Assembly (NCBI RefSeq): GCF_014697615.1
Contig: NZ_JACJSD010000061.1
Span: 1-35,052 of the forward strand
Reading direction: 5' to 3'
Length of the DNA stretch: 35,052 nucleotides
From: Nostoc sp. FACHB-280
GTDB lineage: Bacteria; Cyanobacteriota; Cyanobacteriia; Cyanobacteriales; Nostocaceae
In this document: positions 23,805 to 32,807 of the stretch, piece after piece
Layout: the number at the start of each line of letters is the position of its first letter
How positions within the stretch are numbered: position 1 is the first letter of the stretch
Translations under genes and position numbers: made by a program
The notes under the pieces: model-generated
Databases searched by the model: none
The model's input: only the letters and a program-made list of their open reading frames with translations
What the model was told of the DNA's origin: nothing

Positions 23805-24563
23805 TCAAAACTTTGTCAACCTTGGCTTAATGTATTCTCGATTCTGGATTCTTGCATTCTCTCCCATTAAAGTTAATTTATTAACTAGTTCCATTGAAAC
23901 AATAGCCTTATCAGCTGCCGCAGCTAGGTCATCACCTTGTTGTAAATAAGTAATCAATTTTTGCAGACGTTGATGTAATTCATCATCAGGGTTAAGCCAT
24001 TTATTTCTAATAGCTATAGCCAGACCATTCCTGAGACTGTTAACTGTTTTAATCGTGGTGACTAATGGTTGTAGTTGAGGACGTGGTTCTTTCTTACTAT
24101 CAACATCATTACTAATTACAACTTGGCTGTATTTAGGAGTGCCGTTAGCAATTGCCAAACGAAAACTGTAAGCCTTACGCTCACCCGTTGATGATTGTGT
24201 TACCACCGTTAACAAAGTTGTTGATGCTTGCGGTAAACCAGGGATGTTGACTTTTTTAATCCGCCGCAGATGAATTAGTCCCGCACCTGGATTTTGGCAA
24301 TTTTGGTTGAGCCCTTCTAAACAACCATCTGTATCAACCAAGATTTGTGACGGGTCATCTAACCAGACTCGTTGTATCCTTTCCCCTACTTCATAAAATG
24401 AGATTGCTATACCATGACCATTCCAGACGTTGATAGTTTGGAGTAGGGCAGTTTCACCCGATGCTTGCGATTGCCTAATGGTACGAACTACTGGTGCGGC
24501 AAGGGTCATTACTGGACTAAGACAAACAAGCGCACTCATCCAGCCAATAATGATGTTTTTCAT
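23805..24563 (-). CDS. VirB9/TraK-like periplasmic channel component
   Basis: The product is 252 residues with a clear signal peptide (MKNIIIGWMSALVCLSPVMTLAA). Residues 40-160 follow the VirB9/TraK pattern: WNGHGIAISFYEVGERIQRV with 'DDPSQILVDTDG', then 'TTLLTVVTQSSTGERKAYSF', a beta-rich domain with a glycine-containing strand before 'Y.F.L'. The C-terminal ~80 residues are helical. In known systems VirB9/TraK joins VirB10/TraB in the outer core of the channel. Its ATG overlaps the TGA of the VirB10-like gene (24560-24563), which supports co-assembly. No VirB7/TraV lipoprotein was seen. Confidence 0.75.
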   Translation of the reverse strand: MKNIIIGWMSALVCLSPVMTLAAPVVRTIRQSQASGETALLQTINVWNGHGIAISFYEVGERIQRVWLDDPSQILVDTDGCLEGLNQNCQNPGAGLIHLRRIKKVNIPGLPQASTTLLTVVTQSSTGERKAYSFRLAIANGTPKYSQVVISNDVDSKKEPRPQLQPLVTTIKTVNSLRNGLAIAIRNKWLNPDDELHQRLQKLITYLQQGDDLAAAADKAIVSMELVNKLTLMGENARIQNREYIKPRLTKF

Positions 24564-26107
24564 GGCAACTCCAGGCTACGGTTAACGATAAAAGTAACTT
24601 TCGTTCCTTGTGGAATGTGCCAAACATTCGGTCGCGCCAGTATTTCTTGGGAGGCTCGTGAAGCGCGATCGCTTACAATATCGCCTAGCTTGTCAAATGC
24701 TCCTTCTAAAAATGCACCACCGAGATTACGTCGATTGTTTTGTGTTACCGCACTGCTAAAGCTGCCAATAGTAGAATTGTGGATTGTACTTTGGCTATCT
24801 GGCTGATTGATAATCTCACCAACCTTGGCAAGTCCCCCAACTAATCCCACCGTTATGTCGTAAGATGCGATCGCACCACCTTTGTCTTGAAATTTTTTAG
24901 CAATTAGGGGTTTTCCCTTTTCTCCCTGTACAGAAATTGCACCAGCAGTTAGAGGATATTCCGTATTATCTTTGATAATGCTCCGAACATTGGCAGTTGC
25001 ATAGTTCCCGCCATCAACTCCTACCAATTCCACTGCAAGTAATGTACCCTTTGGAATGGCTACTTCACCATAATTGTCACGAAAGTCTTGGGTTAACTTG
25101 GCAACAAAACGCCTACCATCTTCAGTTTGTTCCTGGTTATTTTTGCTGTCCGTTTGTTGTTGGACTAGTGGTGTAACTAGGATACCAGTGGCGAATTCAC
25201 CCACACTCAGGTAACGAGTTTTATGTTCTGTAAGGATTTGGCTTTCTTGCGGTAGGTAGTTATTGGCTATAAGTTTTTTGTCAACTTTAGATTCCACTTG
25301 CCACCGTGGGCGGATTTTTTCAATCCTATTAGATGTGTTTTCTTCTGTAATACTGGATGTAGGCTCACTATCAATATCTATGGGTTGGGGTTGCACCTGA
25401 TTTGTTTGCAATGATGAGGTGTCTGCCGGATCTAGTAAGGTCGATTCACTTACCGAACTATCCGCATAAGCTATCAATCCGTATGAACCAATAGAACGTA
25501 GTCGGTTAAATTCATCAATAGGGTCTACAGTTTTTTGTACTCTTGTAATACTGGGATTACTGACTCTCGGCAGCACAAAACTACGTCTTTGTGCTATTTG
25601 GGGACGAGTTACTGGCTGATACCTCCGGGGTGATGAATAGGTCACGGGTGGTGTTGGCCTTGAAGGCATTTGCGCCGCAGATGGTTCTCTCTGTATAGGT
25701 TTTGCGCTTTTAGCTTCTGGCTGCGCTTTAACTGACAATTTTTCTTTTTGTTGTTTGATTTTATCTAACTCTTCTTGTTGTTTTGACAGCGCCAACTGTG
25801 CATAAATGTCGCCATCTTTATTTTCAGCAGATGGCGTTAATTGTGCTGATTTATCTTGAGTCTTTGTTTCGGGTTTATTAACGCTCGAATGCCCATTGAT
25901 GATGTTGTTAAACATCAAATAGAAAATCAAAAATCCTATTCCCAATGGCACACCGATTATTCCTATCCTTGACCAAGGAGATGTTACTACCGTGTGTTGA
26001 GTTAATAATTCTTCATCTTCTATCTCGGCTTTTTGATTACTACTTATTTCTGATGGTTCATCGTCAAGCTTTAATATTTCATCTACTGTTAATGGGTTTT
26101 CACTCAT
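24560..26107 (-). CDS. virB10: VirB10/TraB/TrbI-like channel protein
   Basis: The product is 515 residues. It has an acidic cytoplasmic N-terminus (1-43), one membrane helix at about 46-66 (IGIIGVPLGIGFLIFYLMF), a long Gln/Lys/Pro-rich periplasmic linker (80-190), and a C-terminal TrbI/VirB10 domain: 'GEFATGILVTPLV', 'AIPKGTLLAVELVGVDGG', an alanine/glycine-rich stretch with the antenna-like region and final IPQGTKVTFIVNRSLEL. This family spans the envelope and forms the channel core. Start and stop overlap neighbours (1 base with the VirB8-like gene, 4 bases with the VirB9-like gene), so the three should be produced together. The symbol denotes family. Confidence 0.88.
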   Translation of the reverse strand: MSENPLTVDEILKLDDEPSEISSNQKAEIEDEELLTQHTVVTSPWSRIGIIGVPLGIGFLIFYLMFNNIINGHSSVNKPETKTQDKSAQLTPSAENKDGDIYAQLALSKQQEELDKIKQQKEKLSVKAQPEAKSAKPIQREPSAAQMPSRPTPPVTYSSPRRYQPVTRPQIAQRRSFVLPRVSNPSITRVQKTVDPIDEFNRLRSIGSYGLIAYADSSVSESTLLDPADTSSLQTNQVQPQPIDIDSEPTSSITEENTSNRIEKIRPRWQVESKVDKKLIANNYLPQESQILTEHKTRYLSVGEFATGILVTPLVQQQTDSKNNQEQTEDGRRFVAKLTQDFRDNYGEVAIPKGTLLAVELVGVDGGNYATANVRSIIKDNTEYPLTAGAISVQGEKGKPLIAKKFQDKGGAIASYDITVGLVGGLAKVGEIINQPDSQSTIHNSTIGSFSSAVTQNNRRNLGGAFLEGAFDKLGDIVSDRASRASQEILARPNVWHIPQGTKVTFIVNRSLELP

Positions 26108-26913
26108 TATCTTTTCCCTAAATCTAAATCTACAATTTGTGTAATCTCTAATCCACTGGAGCGAATTGCATAGATTTTCTTTGCTAATTCTGAAATATCT
26201 TCTGGTGGCTTTTGCGGTGTTGTAACTGCTTCTAGCGTTACTGTTTTGTTAAACGCTATTGCATCTCCGGCATTATCTAATTTTTTAAACGTCACTAAAG
26301 TTGATTGAAAATCTACTTCCCACTTCCCTTCTTTTATTTTTCTCGCAGATGATATATAGTTGGGAATAATCGCTACTCGCATATTCCCACTAAACACTTC
26401 AGAGGGAATCATTTGCGCTAATCTCCGCACAAATGCTGCGCGAAATCCTTGTTTTTCTGATAATGCAAATGCCGCTTCGTAAGCCCTTGTCGTTACTTTT
26501 AATGTTGATTGGTTTTCTAATCCCTTAACTTCTACTCCAGGGTCTGCTTCTACTATTAGTTTCCCTTGAGCATTGTTTTTCTGTATTAATCCGTCCCAGT
26601 TAAACATCCCTACAAATGTATCTGACACAAATCTTTTGATAGTTTCATTAGAGCGATAGGCTGGTTCTACTGCTGTTGCTGTTATTGTTTCTCCATTCGA
26701 TAACTGCACTAGGGATGGTACTTCCTGCTTTGCTAGTCTCCTAATCGCTCCATAGTTAAGAAACTGTACCATCAGCGATATACAAGCAACACTACAACCC
26801 ACTACCGCCATTATTGCTATTCTTGTCGGCACGGCGGGGCCACTACTCAAGAACGAATTTAATTCGGGCTTATAAGCTTGAGATTCTAATTTCGGTTTAC
26901 CAGTTCTCAACAT
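26107..26913 (-). CDS. VirB8/TraE-like inner-membrane assembly protein
   Basis: The product is 268 residues with a cytoplasmic N-terminus, one membrane helix at about 32-54 (IAIMAVVGCSVACISLMVQF) and a periplasmic alpha/beta domain. 'TIKRFVSDTFVGMFNW' and the closing beta strands fit TraE/VirB8 proteins, which help assemble the channel and contact VirB10. The ATG is preceded by an AGAAGAGAG ribosome site. It directly precedes the VirB10-like gene. Identity is moderate because this family is divergent. Confidence 0.75.
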   Translation of the reverse strand: MLRTGKPKLESQAYKPELNSFLSSGPAVPTRIAIMAVVGCSVACISLMVQFLNYGAIRRLAKQEVPSLVQLSNGETITATAVEPAYRSNETIKRFVSDTFVGMFNWDGLIQKNNAQGKLIVEADPGVEVKGLENQSTLKVTTRAYEAAFALSEKQGFRAAFVRRLAQMIPSEVFSGNMRVAIIPNYISSARKIKEGKWEVDFQSTLVTFKKLDNAGDAIAFNKTVTLEAVTTPQKPPEDISELAKKIYAIRSSGLEITQIVDLDLGKR

Positions 26914-26959
26914 ATTTACTCTCTTCTCTACCTCACCTGCTTCCCCTGCTTCCCCTGCC

Positions 26960-28081
26960 TTACCTCGGACGAATCAACTTCGTTATCCCGCCAGCACCGC
27001 CTGTGACTACTGTTACCGCAATATCCTTGGCTACATTTTTGGCCTCATCTGCGGCTTTATTAATTTGCATTAACAGTGTTAATCCACCTCCTGCCGCTAT
27101 CCCTGTGGCCAGTGCTGGTGCAAATATTCCGATTGTTAATAAGAAAAATAGCGGTTGATCTGAGCGCGAATTAGCTATTAACTCCCCTGCAAAACCCGCG
27201 ATGATATTAAAGCTCAATTTTGCCATTCCGACTGAGAAATATCCCACCAGCCACGCCAGTATTGCTTTGGAGCCGTATGGTAATAAACTTCCTCCCACAG
27301 CCAACGGCCCAAGATACGCCGTCAACAGCATTGTTAACTCTATTCCCCACTGATATGCGCCTGATAGACCTACCAGAATATTCGTTACGTTATCCGCTAT
27401 CAAAGAACCGACAAACGCACTGAAAGGAGATAGTAATACCTGTACCGGGTTTGCTCCAGATTGTATTGCCTGTTGTGGTGCTGATAAAACTCTGTTAATT
27501 CGATCTACTAAATAAGCAAATGGGCCTCTAGCTCTAAAGTAGTTGGGGTAGTCATTACTCAGCCTTTGTTTGGCCTGTTGTAGACAATCAAGTGCTTCTT
27601 GCGGATTCGTCAGTGAGCGACAAGCCTCAATTTCTCTGCCAATTGCTGCCCTGACTGCTGCTACTCCCAACGCTCTGGAATATGCTTCTCTTAAATCAAC
27701 ACCCACCGCTGTCCTTTCTAGTACATAGCCATTGACATTATTGATGTAATCTTTAATTGCAACTGTAGTTCTTCCTAACAGTTGTCCGTTGTTATACAAC
27801 AGTGCCGAAATCAGCAATGGCCAAATAAATGATTGGAATGCTCTTTGTTCTTCATTATTAATTACCTGCTTTGTCCATTCCAAGATATAAAATCCCAACG
27901 TGGCTATCGCAAATAATGTCCCAACTTTACAAAGAGAACCATATAATTCTCCGCCTAGCACTTCTGTCCATAATTCATTAAAGCCTATAGATATCGATTG
28001 CGATATTTGGGCGGCTCTGCTTGGTATATTCTCATTAGAAATTACACCATTCGGTATTTGTGCTATGAAATTATTCATCAT
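26960..28081 (-). CDS. VirB6/TrbL-like polytopic membrane protein
   Basis: The product is 373 residues with hydrophobic segments near 50-70 (LCKVGTLFAIATLGFYILEW), 85-100, 215-235, 240-262 (IELTMLLTAYLGPLAVGGSL), 270-290 and 305-335, ending in a basic tail. A central loop (about 105-205) includes two Cys. Polytopic composition, the Gly/Ala-rich C-terminal half and the position between VirB5-like and VirB8-like genes match VirB6/TrbL. Its first 11 bases overlap the end of the VirB5-like gene. Confidence 0.75.
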   Translation of the reverse strand: MMNNFIAQIPNGVISNENIPSRAAQISQSISIGFNELWTEVLGGELYGSLCKVGTLFAIATLGFYILEWTKQVINNEEQRAFQSFIWPLLISALLYNNGQLLGRTTVAIKDYINNVNGYVLERTAVGVDLREAYSRALGVAAVRAAIGREIEACRSLTNPQEALDCLQQAKQRLSNDYPNYFRARGPFAYLVDRINRVLSAPQQAIQSGANPVQVLLSPFSAFVGSLIADNVTNILVGLSGAYQWGIELTMLLTAYLGPLAVGGSLLPYGSKAILAWLVGYFSVGMAKLSFNIIAGFAGELIANSRSDQPLFFLLTIGIFAPALATGIAAGGGLTLLMQINKAADEAKNVAKDIAVTVVTGGAGGITKLIRPR

Positions 28082-28796
28082 TTCTTGCCGGATCTAATAA
28101 AGACATCAACACTAATTCTTGAGTTAAGGATGCTTGCCCTGTTAGTCTCAATTCGTCTTTTGTCGCTGAAGATGCCAGATTTTCTGCTACCTGCGTCAAC
28201 ATCAAGTTTGATTGGGCAGTATCAAGGCGTGCCACTAATGAATCAGCATGAAAGCGGGATATTGCACTTACCATTTGTGCATTTTGCGCTGCTATCACTT
28301 TCAAAATATTTTGTGACGCATCCAATCCTTGTGCTTGTTCGGCTAAATCCTTAACTTCCTGCGATATTTGGATTGTTGCGAGTATTTTTTCGGTGGTATT
28401 TTGTTGTCCTTGGTTTCCCAATGTTGAAGATACTGACGCACGAGCTAAATCTCTTTCCAATAATTGAGCTAATGACTTAGTTTCTGGTATCCCTCTGCTA
28501 TTCTTTAATCTTCTTATCAAATCTTGTGTACTTTTCTCCGGGTCTGGTGTTCCCATTTCTCCTTTTGATGATTCAATCGCCTCACTCGCATCTTCTGCCA
28601 AATTCGCCCATGTTTTTCTTATTTTTTCTTGAGCTTTTTCTTCTACAGTACTGTACTCTTGTCGCATATCTTCTAATACTGAACCCAAGAAATCTTTAAT
28701 TGACACAAATCCAAAACTTGGGGTAGCCGTCAACAATAAGGGAATCATAACTGTCACTGGTATCAGTAGCTTTTTCAATTTATTTTTCATGATCAT
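28071..28796 (-). CDS. VirB5/TrbJ-like periplasmic helical protein
   Basis: The product is 241 residues with a signal peptide (KNKLKKLLIPVTVMIPLLLT... SFG) and a mature part that is almost wholly helical, rich in Ala, Gln and Glu. 'ILKVIAAQNAQMVSAISRFH' and neighbouring helices resemble VirB5/TrbJ proteins, which act at the pilus tip or in channel assembly. The call relies on predicted structure and on its position between VirB4-like and VirB6-like genes. Its ATG overlaps the TGA of the VirB4-like gene. Confidence 0.7.
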   Translation of the reverse strand: MIMKNKLKKLLIPVTVMIPLLLTATPSFGFVSIKDFLGSVLEDMRQEYSTVEEKAQEKIRKTWANLAEDASEAIESSKGEMGTPDPEKSTQDLIRRLKNSRGIPETKSLAQLLERDLARASVSSTLGNQGQQNTTEKILATIQISQEVKDLAEQAQGLDASQNILKVIAAQNAQMVSAISRFHADSLVARLDTAQSNLMLTQVAENLASSATKDELRLTGQASLTQELVLMSLLDPARNDE

Positions 28797-31567
28797 GATG
28801 CCTTTACTAGCTTAAATCTAACTAACAATTCTTGCGCTTCATCTGATAATTTTTCTCCTCTAATCATCTTTATATAATCCTCACTAAACTTATATATTCC
28901 TAGTAAAATATTGTGATTATATTTATGCAAAAATGCCTCTCTTAATTCTTGTTCTGCTGGATTATTCGCCACTGCTGCCAATAAACAATACGCTGGATAA
29001 TAACGGCAGAATGTTAGCTTGCCATTGTCGTCTAATAACCACGATGAATATATCAGAGATTTTTTGGGATAAAATGCTTCTGTACTGTTTTTACTAATAA
29101 TCGAATAAGGATATTTAAATCTTTCTACAAATGGATCTATTGCTGATGATTGAATCCGACCCACTAACCGCGTCGTGATATTTGCAAATATTTTCGCTGC
29201 TGCTTTACTTTGGTATATACTTTCCGGCTCTTGCGCTGATAGAATTACACGTATCCCAGCTTTTGCACCGTTAGCACACAGTCTTCCAATTAAATCAGCG
29301 ACCGCTTCAAACTGGAATAAGATCGGTGCTTCATCTAAAAAGAATATTGAAGCTTTTGAACTTAAAGCGCGACGCAGGGCTGCTGCATACGCACTTAACG
29401 CCAGAATTGCTGCATCTGCATCGCTTGATAAATTCCTGAGTGCAAATACTAATAACTTTGCATCCGCCCTAAAGCTCGACGGCGACGAGATTGATTGCCC
29501 TACCTTTGACGATAGCCAATACTTTAATCTCACCTGTATATGCCCTAATGCTTGGGTTACTTCCGTGCTACTTGTAGATAGTGAATCTAGATTTATGTAC
29601 CCTGGTGAGCAATACTGACAAAAATCTTTGAGTGTTGGTGTATCAAGCCATTGCACAGTCCCTATTCCTGCCCTCAATGCTGCTTGATATCGCAGTTTTA
29701 TTTCTTCATCATTAAAAAATGTTTGTAGTGCCAACGATAACAACGATTCGATGATTGACACCATCGAAAAACTTACTCCTATTGAGTTCGTCCCTATAAT
29801 CATCGTCATCAACACTGATTTCAAAAATTCTTTAAAATCTGACATTCGCTCTTTGATGATTTCTTCATCCATTGAGCGTAAGTCTGGTAACTCAAACAAG
29901 TTGTTATATTCTTTAGCTATGTCAAAGTATGCCCCATCTGCGCCTAATAGTTTGGTGTAATCTGTAAACGTCGATGTCCCATCTGGTTTTGGGTAATCTA
30001 GGGCTATTACTGGTATCTCTTGCGCGATCGCTGGGGTCAATATTCCTGCCACTAGCACTGATTTTCCAGATCGCGTTGTCCCAAACACCGCTAAATTCTT
30101 ATGGTTTTGGTACAAATCTAGATGTACGGGAGTTCCTCCTTCTGAGGCAATCAATTCAAAACCAGTGCGATCTCCTGTGGCTGTGCGGATTAGCGGTATT
30201 ATCCCAGGAGCCTCCGATGTGAAATACATTAACCTTCTATTAAATGGTTTGGTTAATAACGCTTCCCACACTATCGGTGTACATTGCAACCATACCTTCC
30301 ACGCATATTCCCTTTCTCTGTCTACTACTGCTGGCCGCAGAAAGCAACTTGCTAAATATCTGCAATCCTCTTCTAGTTGTGCCAGATTTTTTCGGTGTAC
30401 TAAGAACACTACTGCTGTATGTAATACCGCACTTCCCTTGTATAACGTTCTTTGCGCTTCTACCGATTCTTCTATGTTTAATCCTGCCTTCACATCTATA
30501 CTGCCTGAATCTGTTGACATTGCCGTTGATGTGATTGACTGTTTTGTTAATCTCTGTAAATTTTTTTTCGTTATTGTCTCGTTTGCTTTGCTAATTTGGC
30601 AAATAATTTCTGTATTTGCTATCTTCTCACGAGACATTACTTCCCATAGGTATCTCAGTTGTGAATATTCATCCACCCATCCCCCTGGCTTTTGACTAAA
30701 ATTTAACGCCCCAATATATTTATCCTGGATTTTTACCCACTTTTTATCAAATACTGGTACTGAGAACTCATTCTCTAGTAAATGATGTTTTATATGAAAA
30801 TCACTCGTTTGGTTTTCATTTAATTCATCCGACGTTAGTTTCAAAGGATTGGGTACAGGCGTTGGCAGCGAATTATTAAATATTTCCCATACCGTCCCCC
30901 AGATTTCTTCACTGCTCAACGGCGTTACTGACAATCCCATCTTATTTGAGATTATTTGCTCCCAACTTTGAAATCCATCTAAAAATGAATTTCTTAATAT
31001 ATTTTCAATTCGATTTTTATTTAATTTATGAATCTCTCCTGTGAATGAGTACCAAATTTTTTGCAGTTTTTTTAGTCCTATTTCTGCAAAGTCTTCTAAT
31101 TTCTCATCCTCTTCTACTGTATATGTACACCATAATCTCAGAAACTTATTCTTCCTCACCCCCGACTGGGTAAGTTTTCTAATACGTATTCTTTCTGAAC
31201 GTAACAATAATTTTATTGGCTCTAGGGCGCATTGTTTTTCTATTGCACATATTTCCCTTTGTCTTGTTTCATCTGATGTAAATGAGCCAAAATGTATTGT
31301 CAGTCTTTCTCCTGATGGTATTTCTTTTAATCCTCCTTCTATTCCTTCAAATATTGGCACTATTTGTTCTGCTGCTAAGTTTGGGTGGATTCCTAAGCAA
31401 TCAAAGGCGAATTTTATTTGGATACTTCCTTTTTTTTGAATTATTAAAGCTCCTACTCCTTTTCTCCCTCCTACCTCCATTTCGCATATCCCTGCTAGGT
31501 TTACCACATCTTCAAATGGGGTCAACGTTAATGTTTTCTTCCCTAAATTCTCGGCTTGTTTAATCAT
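28793..31567 (-). CDS. virB4: VirB4/TraC-type ATPase
   Basis: The product is 924 residues. Walker A GTTRSGKS is at 496-503 and Walker B IFFLDEAP with D745-E746, followed by 'GAKAGIRVILSAQEPESIYQ'. The N-terminal half (about 1-470) has the usual VirB4/CagE-type layout and no clear membrane helix. VirB4 proteins power pilus assembly and substrate transfer at the inner membrane. No VirB11 gene was seen in the window, so this and VirD4 may be the only transfer ATPases. It is the third gene of the row, after the VirB3-like gene. The symbol marks family. Confidence 0.92.
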   Translation of the reverse strand: MIKQAENLGKKTLTLTPFEDVVNLAGICEMEVGGRKGVGALIIQKKGSIQIKFAFDCLGIHPNLAAEQIVPIFEGIEGGLKEIPSGERLTIHFGSFTSDETRQREICAIEKQCALEPIKLLLRSERIRIRKLTQSGVRKNKFLRLWCTYTVEEDEKLEDFAEIGLKKLQKIWYSFTGEIHKLNKNRIENILRNSFLDGFQSWEQIISNKMGLSVTPLSSEEIWGTVWEIFNNSLPTPVPNPLKLTSDELNENQTSDFHIKHHLLENEFSVPVFDKKWVKIQDKYIGALNFSQKPGGWVDEYSQLRYLWEVMSREKIANTEIICQISKANETITKKNLQRLTKQSITSTAMSTDSGSIDVKAGLNIEESVEAQRTLYKGSAVLHTAVVFLVHRKNLAQLEEDCRYLASCFLRPAVVDREREYAWKVWLQCTPIVWEALLTKPFNRRLMYFTSEAPGIIPLIRTATGDRTGFELIASEGGTPVHLDLYQNHKNLAVFGTTRSGKSVLVAGILTPAIAQEIPVIALDYPKPDGTSTFTDYTKLLGADGAYFDIAKEYNNLFELPDLRSMDEEIIKERMSDFKEFLKSVLMTMIIGTNSIGVSFSMVSIIESLLSLALQTFFNDEEIKLRYQAALRAGIGTVQWLDTPTLKDFCQYCSPGYINLDSLSTSSTEVTQALGHIQVRLKYWLSSKVGQSISSPSSFRADAKLLVFALRNLSSDADAAILALSAYAAALRRALSSKASIFFLDEAPILFQFEAVADLIGRLCANGAKAGIRVILSAQEPESIYQSKAAAKIFANITTRLVGRIQSSAIDPFVERFKYPYSIISKNSTEAFYPKKSLIYSSWLLDDNGKLTFCRYYPAYCLLAAVANNPAEQELREAFLHKYNHNILLGIYKFSEDYIKMIRGEKLSDEAQELLVRFKLVKAS

Positions 31568-31618
31568 CTTTTTATCGGAAATAATCCTCTAATTTAAATT
31601 TTAAATTTATAAATTTGT

Positions 31619-31978
31619 TTAATTTATTTTTTTTATTTTCTTAGTTCTTTTAACTTTCTTTTGATTATTTCTTTGCTTGGGTTGAACCGAATCATTAATT
31701 AAGGAGATGAATTGCATATATCCTCTACTGATGCGTGGTGTACCTACAAACTTCCCTAGAAAACTTTTATTACTCGATACAAACCACCATGTTGCACATC
31801 CCCATAATGATGCAAACAGCGTTGCTAACCACCCCCAATTCAACATATAGTAAAATCCAAATATGCACCCCATCGTTATTACTAACCACGGAAATATTTG
31901 CTCTGCTGGTAACGGCCCTATTTTTGGTTGCGTTCCTAAGCTTTGATTTACTACACGGAATTTTTTTTCTGGTAACAT
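31619..31978 (-). CDS. VirB3/TraL/TrbD-like small membrane protein
   Basis: The product is 119 residues with a short hydrophilic N-terminus, two adjacent membrane helices (about 29-46 WLVITMGCIFGFYYML and 49-67 ATLFASLWGCATWWFV) and a strongly basic tail (KKVKRTKKIKKIN). Size, two-helix hairpin and position directly before VirB4 fit VirB3/TrbD. In the family it works with VirB4 and the pilin. Confidence 0.8.
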   Translation of the reverse strand: MLPEKKFRVVNQSLGTQPKIGPLPAEQIFPWLVITMGCIFGFYYMLNWGWLATLFASLWGCATWWFVSSNKSFLGKFVGTPRISRGYMQFISLINDSVQPKQRNNQKKVKRTKKIKKIN

Positions 31979-32006
31979 CTTCTTTTACCAATTCGCTGTT
32001 TGCAGT

Positions 32007-32035
32007 TAATTGGCTTGCTCTTAGCAAGCCAATTA
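32007..32035 (-). other. Strong stem-loop between pilin-like and VirB3-like genes
   Basis: TAATTGGCTTGCT and AGCAAGCCAATTA form a perfect 13-bp stem with a 3-base loop in the 99-base gap behind the pilin-like gene. The minus-strand sequence after it has no T-run, so full intrinsic termination is doubtful. A stable stem here could protect the pilin mRNA 3' end after processing or reduce downstream expression, as is common for abundant pilins. This role is inferred. Confidence 0.8.
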
Positions 32036-32077
32036 TTAATTCACAGTTAGTAATTGCTACTCACTGTCCACTTGTTT

Positions 32078-32758
32078 TTAGGTAATTAATGTTGTTAAAA
32101 AATCGGCTCCAAACACCCCAACTAGAATAATCAATGGCGTTCTGGCTGCTGATGCCCAGTCTTCATCTCTTCTGACTGCTTGAATTACGTTGACTACTGA
32201 CACTGCTACATACAACAAAAACAATATCCGCAGAATATTGAAAATTCCTACTACCGTTGCTGCCGTATCCGGGTTTAGCGCACCTCCAAAACCTGTCGTT
32301 GTTATCCAATTTTGCGCTTGTTGAAAAAACTGGGCGTTGGCTGGGGCTGCCGCAAAGTCCAGCATGAACACTAATGACAATATCGCAAATAGTATTCCGT
32401 AAATATTTATCCTATAGGAGCGCCCTTTCTTGTCCCATAAGTTCACTAATTCATTTATTTGCTTTTGGAATATTACTGCCATTGATGCTGATAATATTAG
32501 CCCTCCTAGCATCACTCCATGCAAGCTCATTTCTGATATCATCAATACACCATTCACCCACATTAATCCGATTGTTACCATTTGGGCTACTTTATTCTTG
32601 GGCTTCATTACTGGTACTGACTGATATTCTGGCTGCTCTTTTTCTCTATCTAGATAGTATGTTTGCATACCCACGCTCGAATCATGAGAAAGTATTCCCC
32701 TAGTATTCATTCCCCATGACCGGATTTCAACTGACAAACTGCTAAACTTTCTCTGCAT
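32078..32758 (-). CDS. VirB2-like pilin precursor with long N-terminal extension
   Basis: The product is 226 residues. The last ~84 residues look like a VirB2/TrbC pilin: a signal-type helix (118-138, ILFAILSLVFMLDFAAAPAN), a peptidase site ANA142|Q143, a short loop, then two membrane helices (about 166-192 and 208-224) joined by a charged turn (RRDED). In front there are ~115 extra residues: a hydrophilic segment and two more membrane helices (58-72, 78-97). The usual prepilin is only ~120 residues. Starts at MNTRG (32710) or MQTYY (32668) would shorten but not remove the extension. It is first in the transfer operon, the usual pilin position. A polytopic protein of another type is possible. 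Confidence 0.65.
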   Translation of the reverse strand: MQRKFSSLSVEIRSWGMNTRGILSHDSSVGMQTYYLDREKEQPEYQSVPVMKPKNKVAQMVTIGLMWVNGVLMISEMSLHGVMLGGLILSASMAVIFQKQINELVNLWDKKGRSYRINIYGILFAILSLVFMLDFAAAPANAQFFQQAQNWITTTGFGGALNPDTAATVVGIFNILRILFLLYVAVSVVNVIQAVRRDEDWASAARTPLIILVGVFGADFLTTLIT

Positions 32759-32807
32759 ATTTGCAGTCTTATCCCTACTTTTTTTAGGTTTGATGAGTGA
32801 CTTTTTG

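Noticed and set aside
30165-30695. 176-codon plus-strand open frame
   Set aside because: It lies fully antisense to the VirB4-like gene, which has clear Walker motifs.
32007-32035. Rho-independent terminator
   Set aside because: There is no U-run after the stem on the transcribed strand, and the transfer genes continue downstream.
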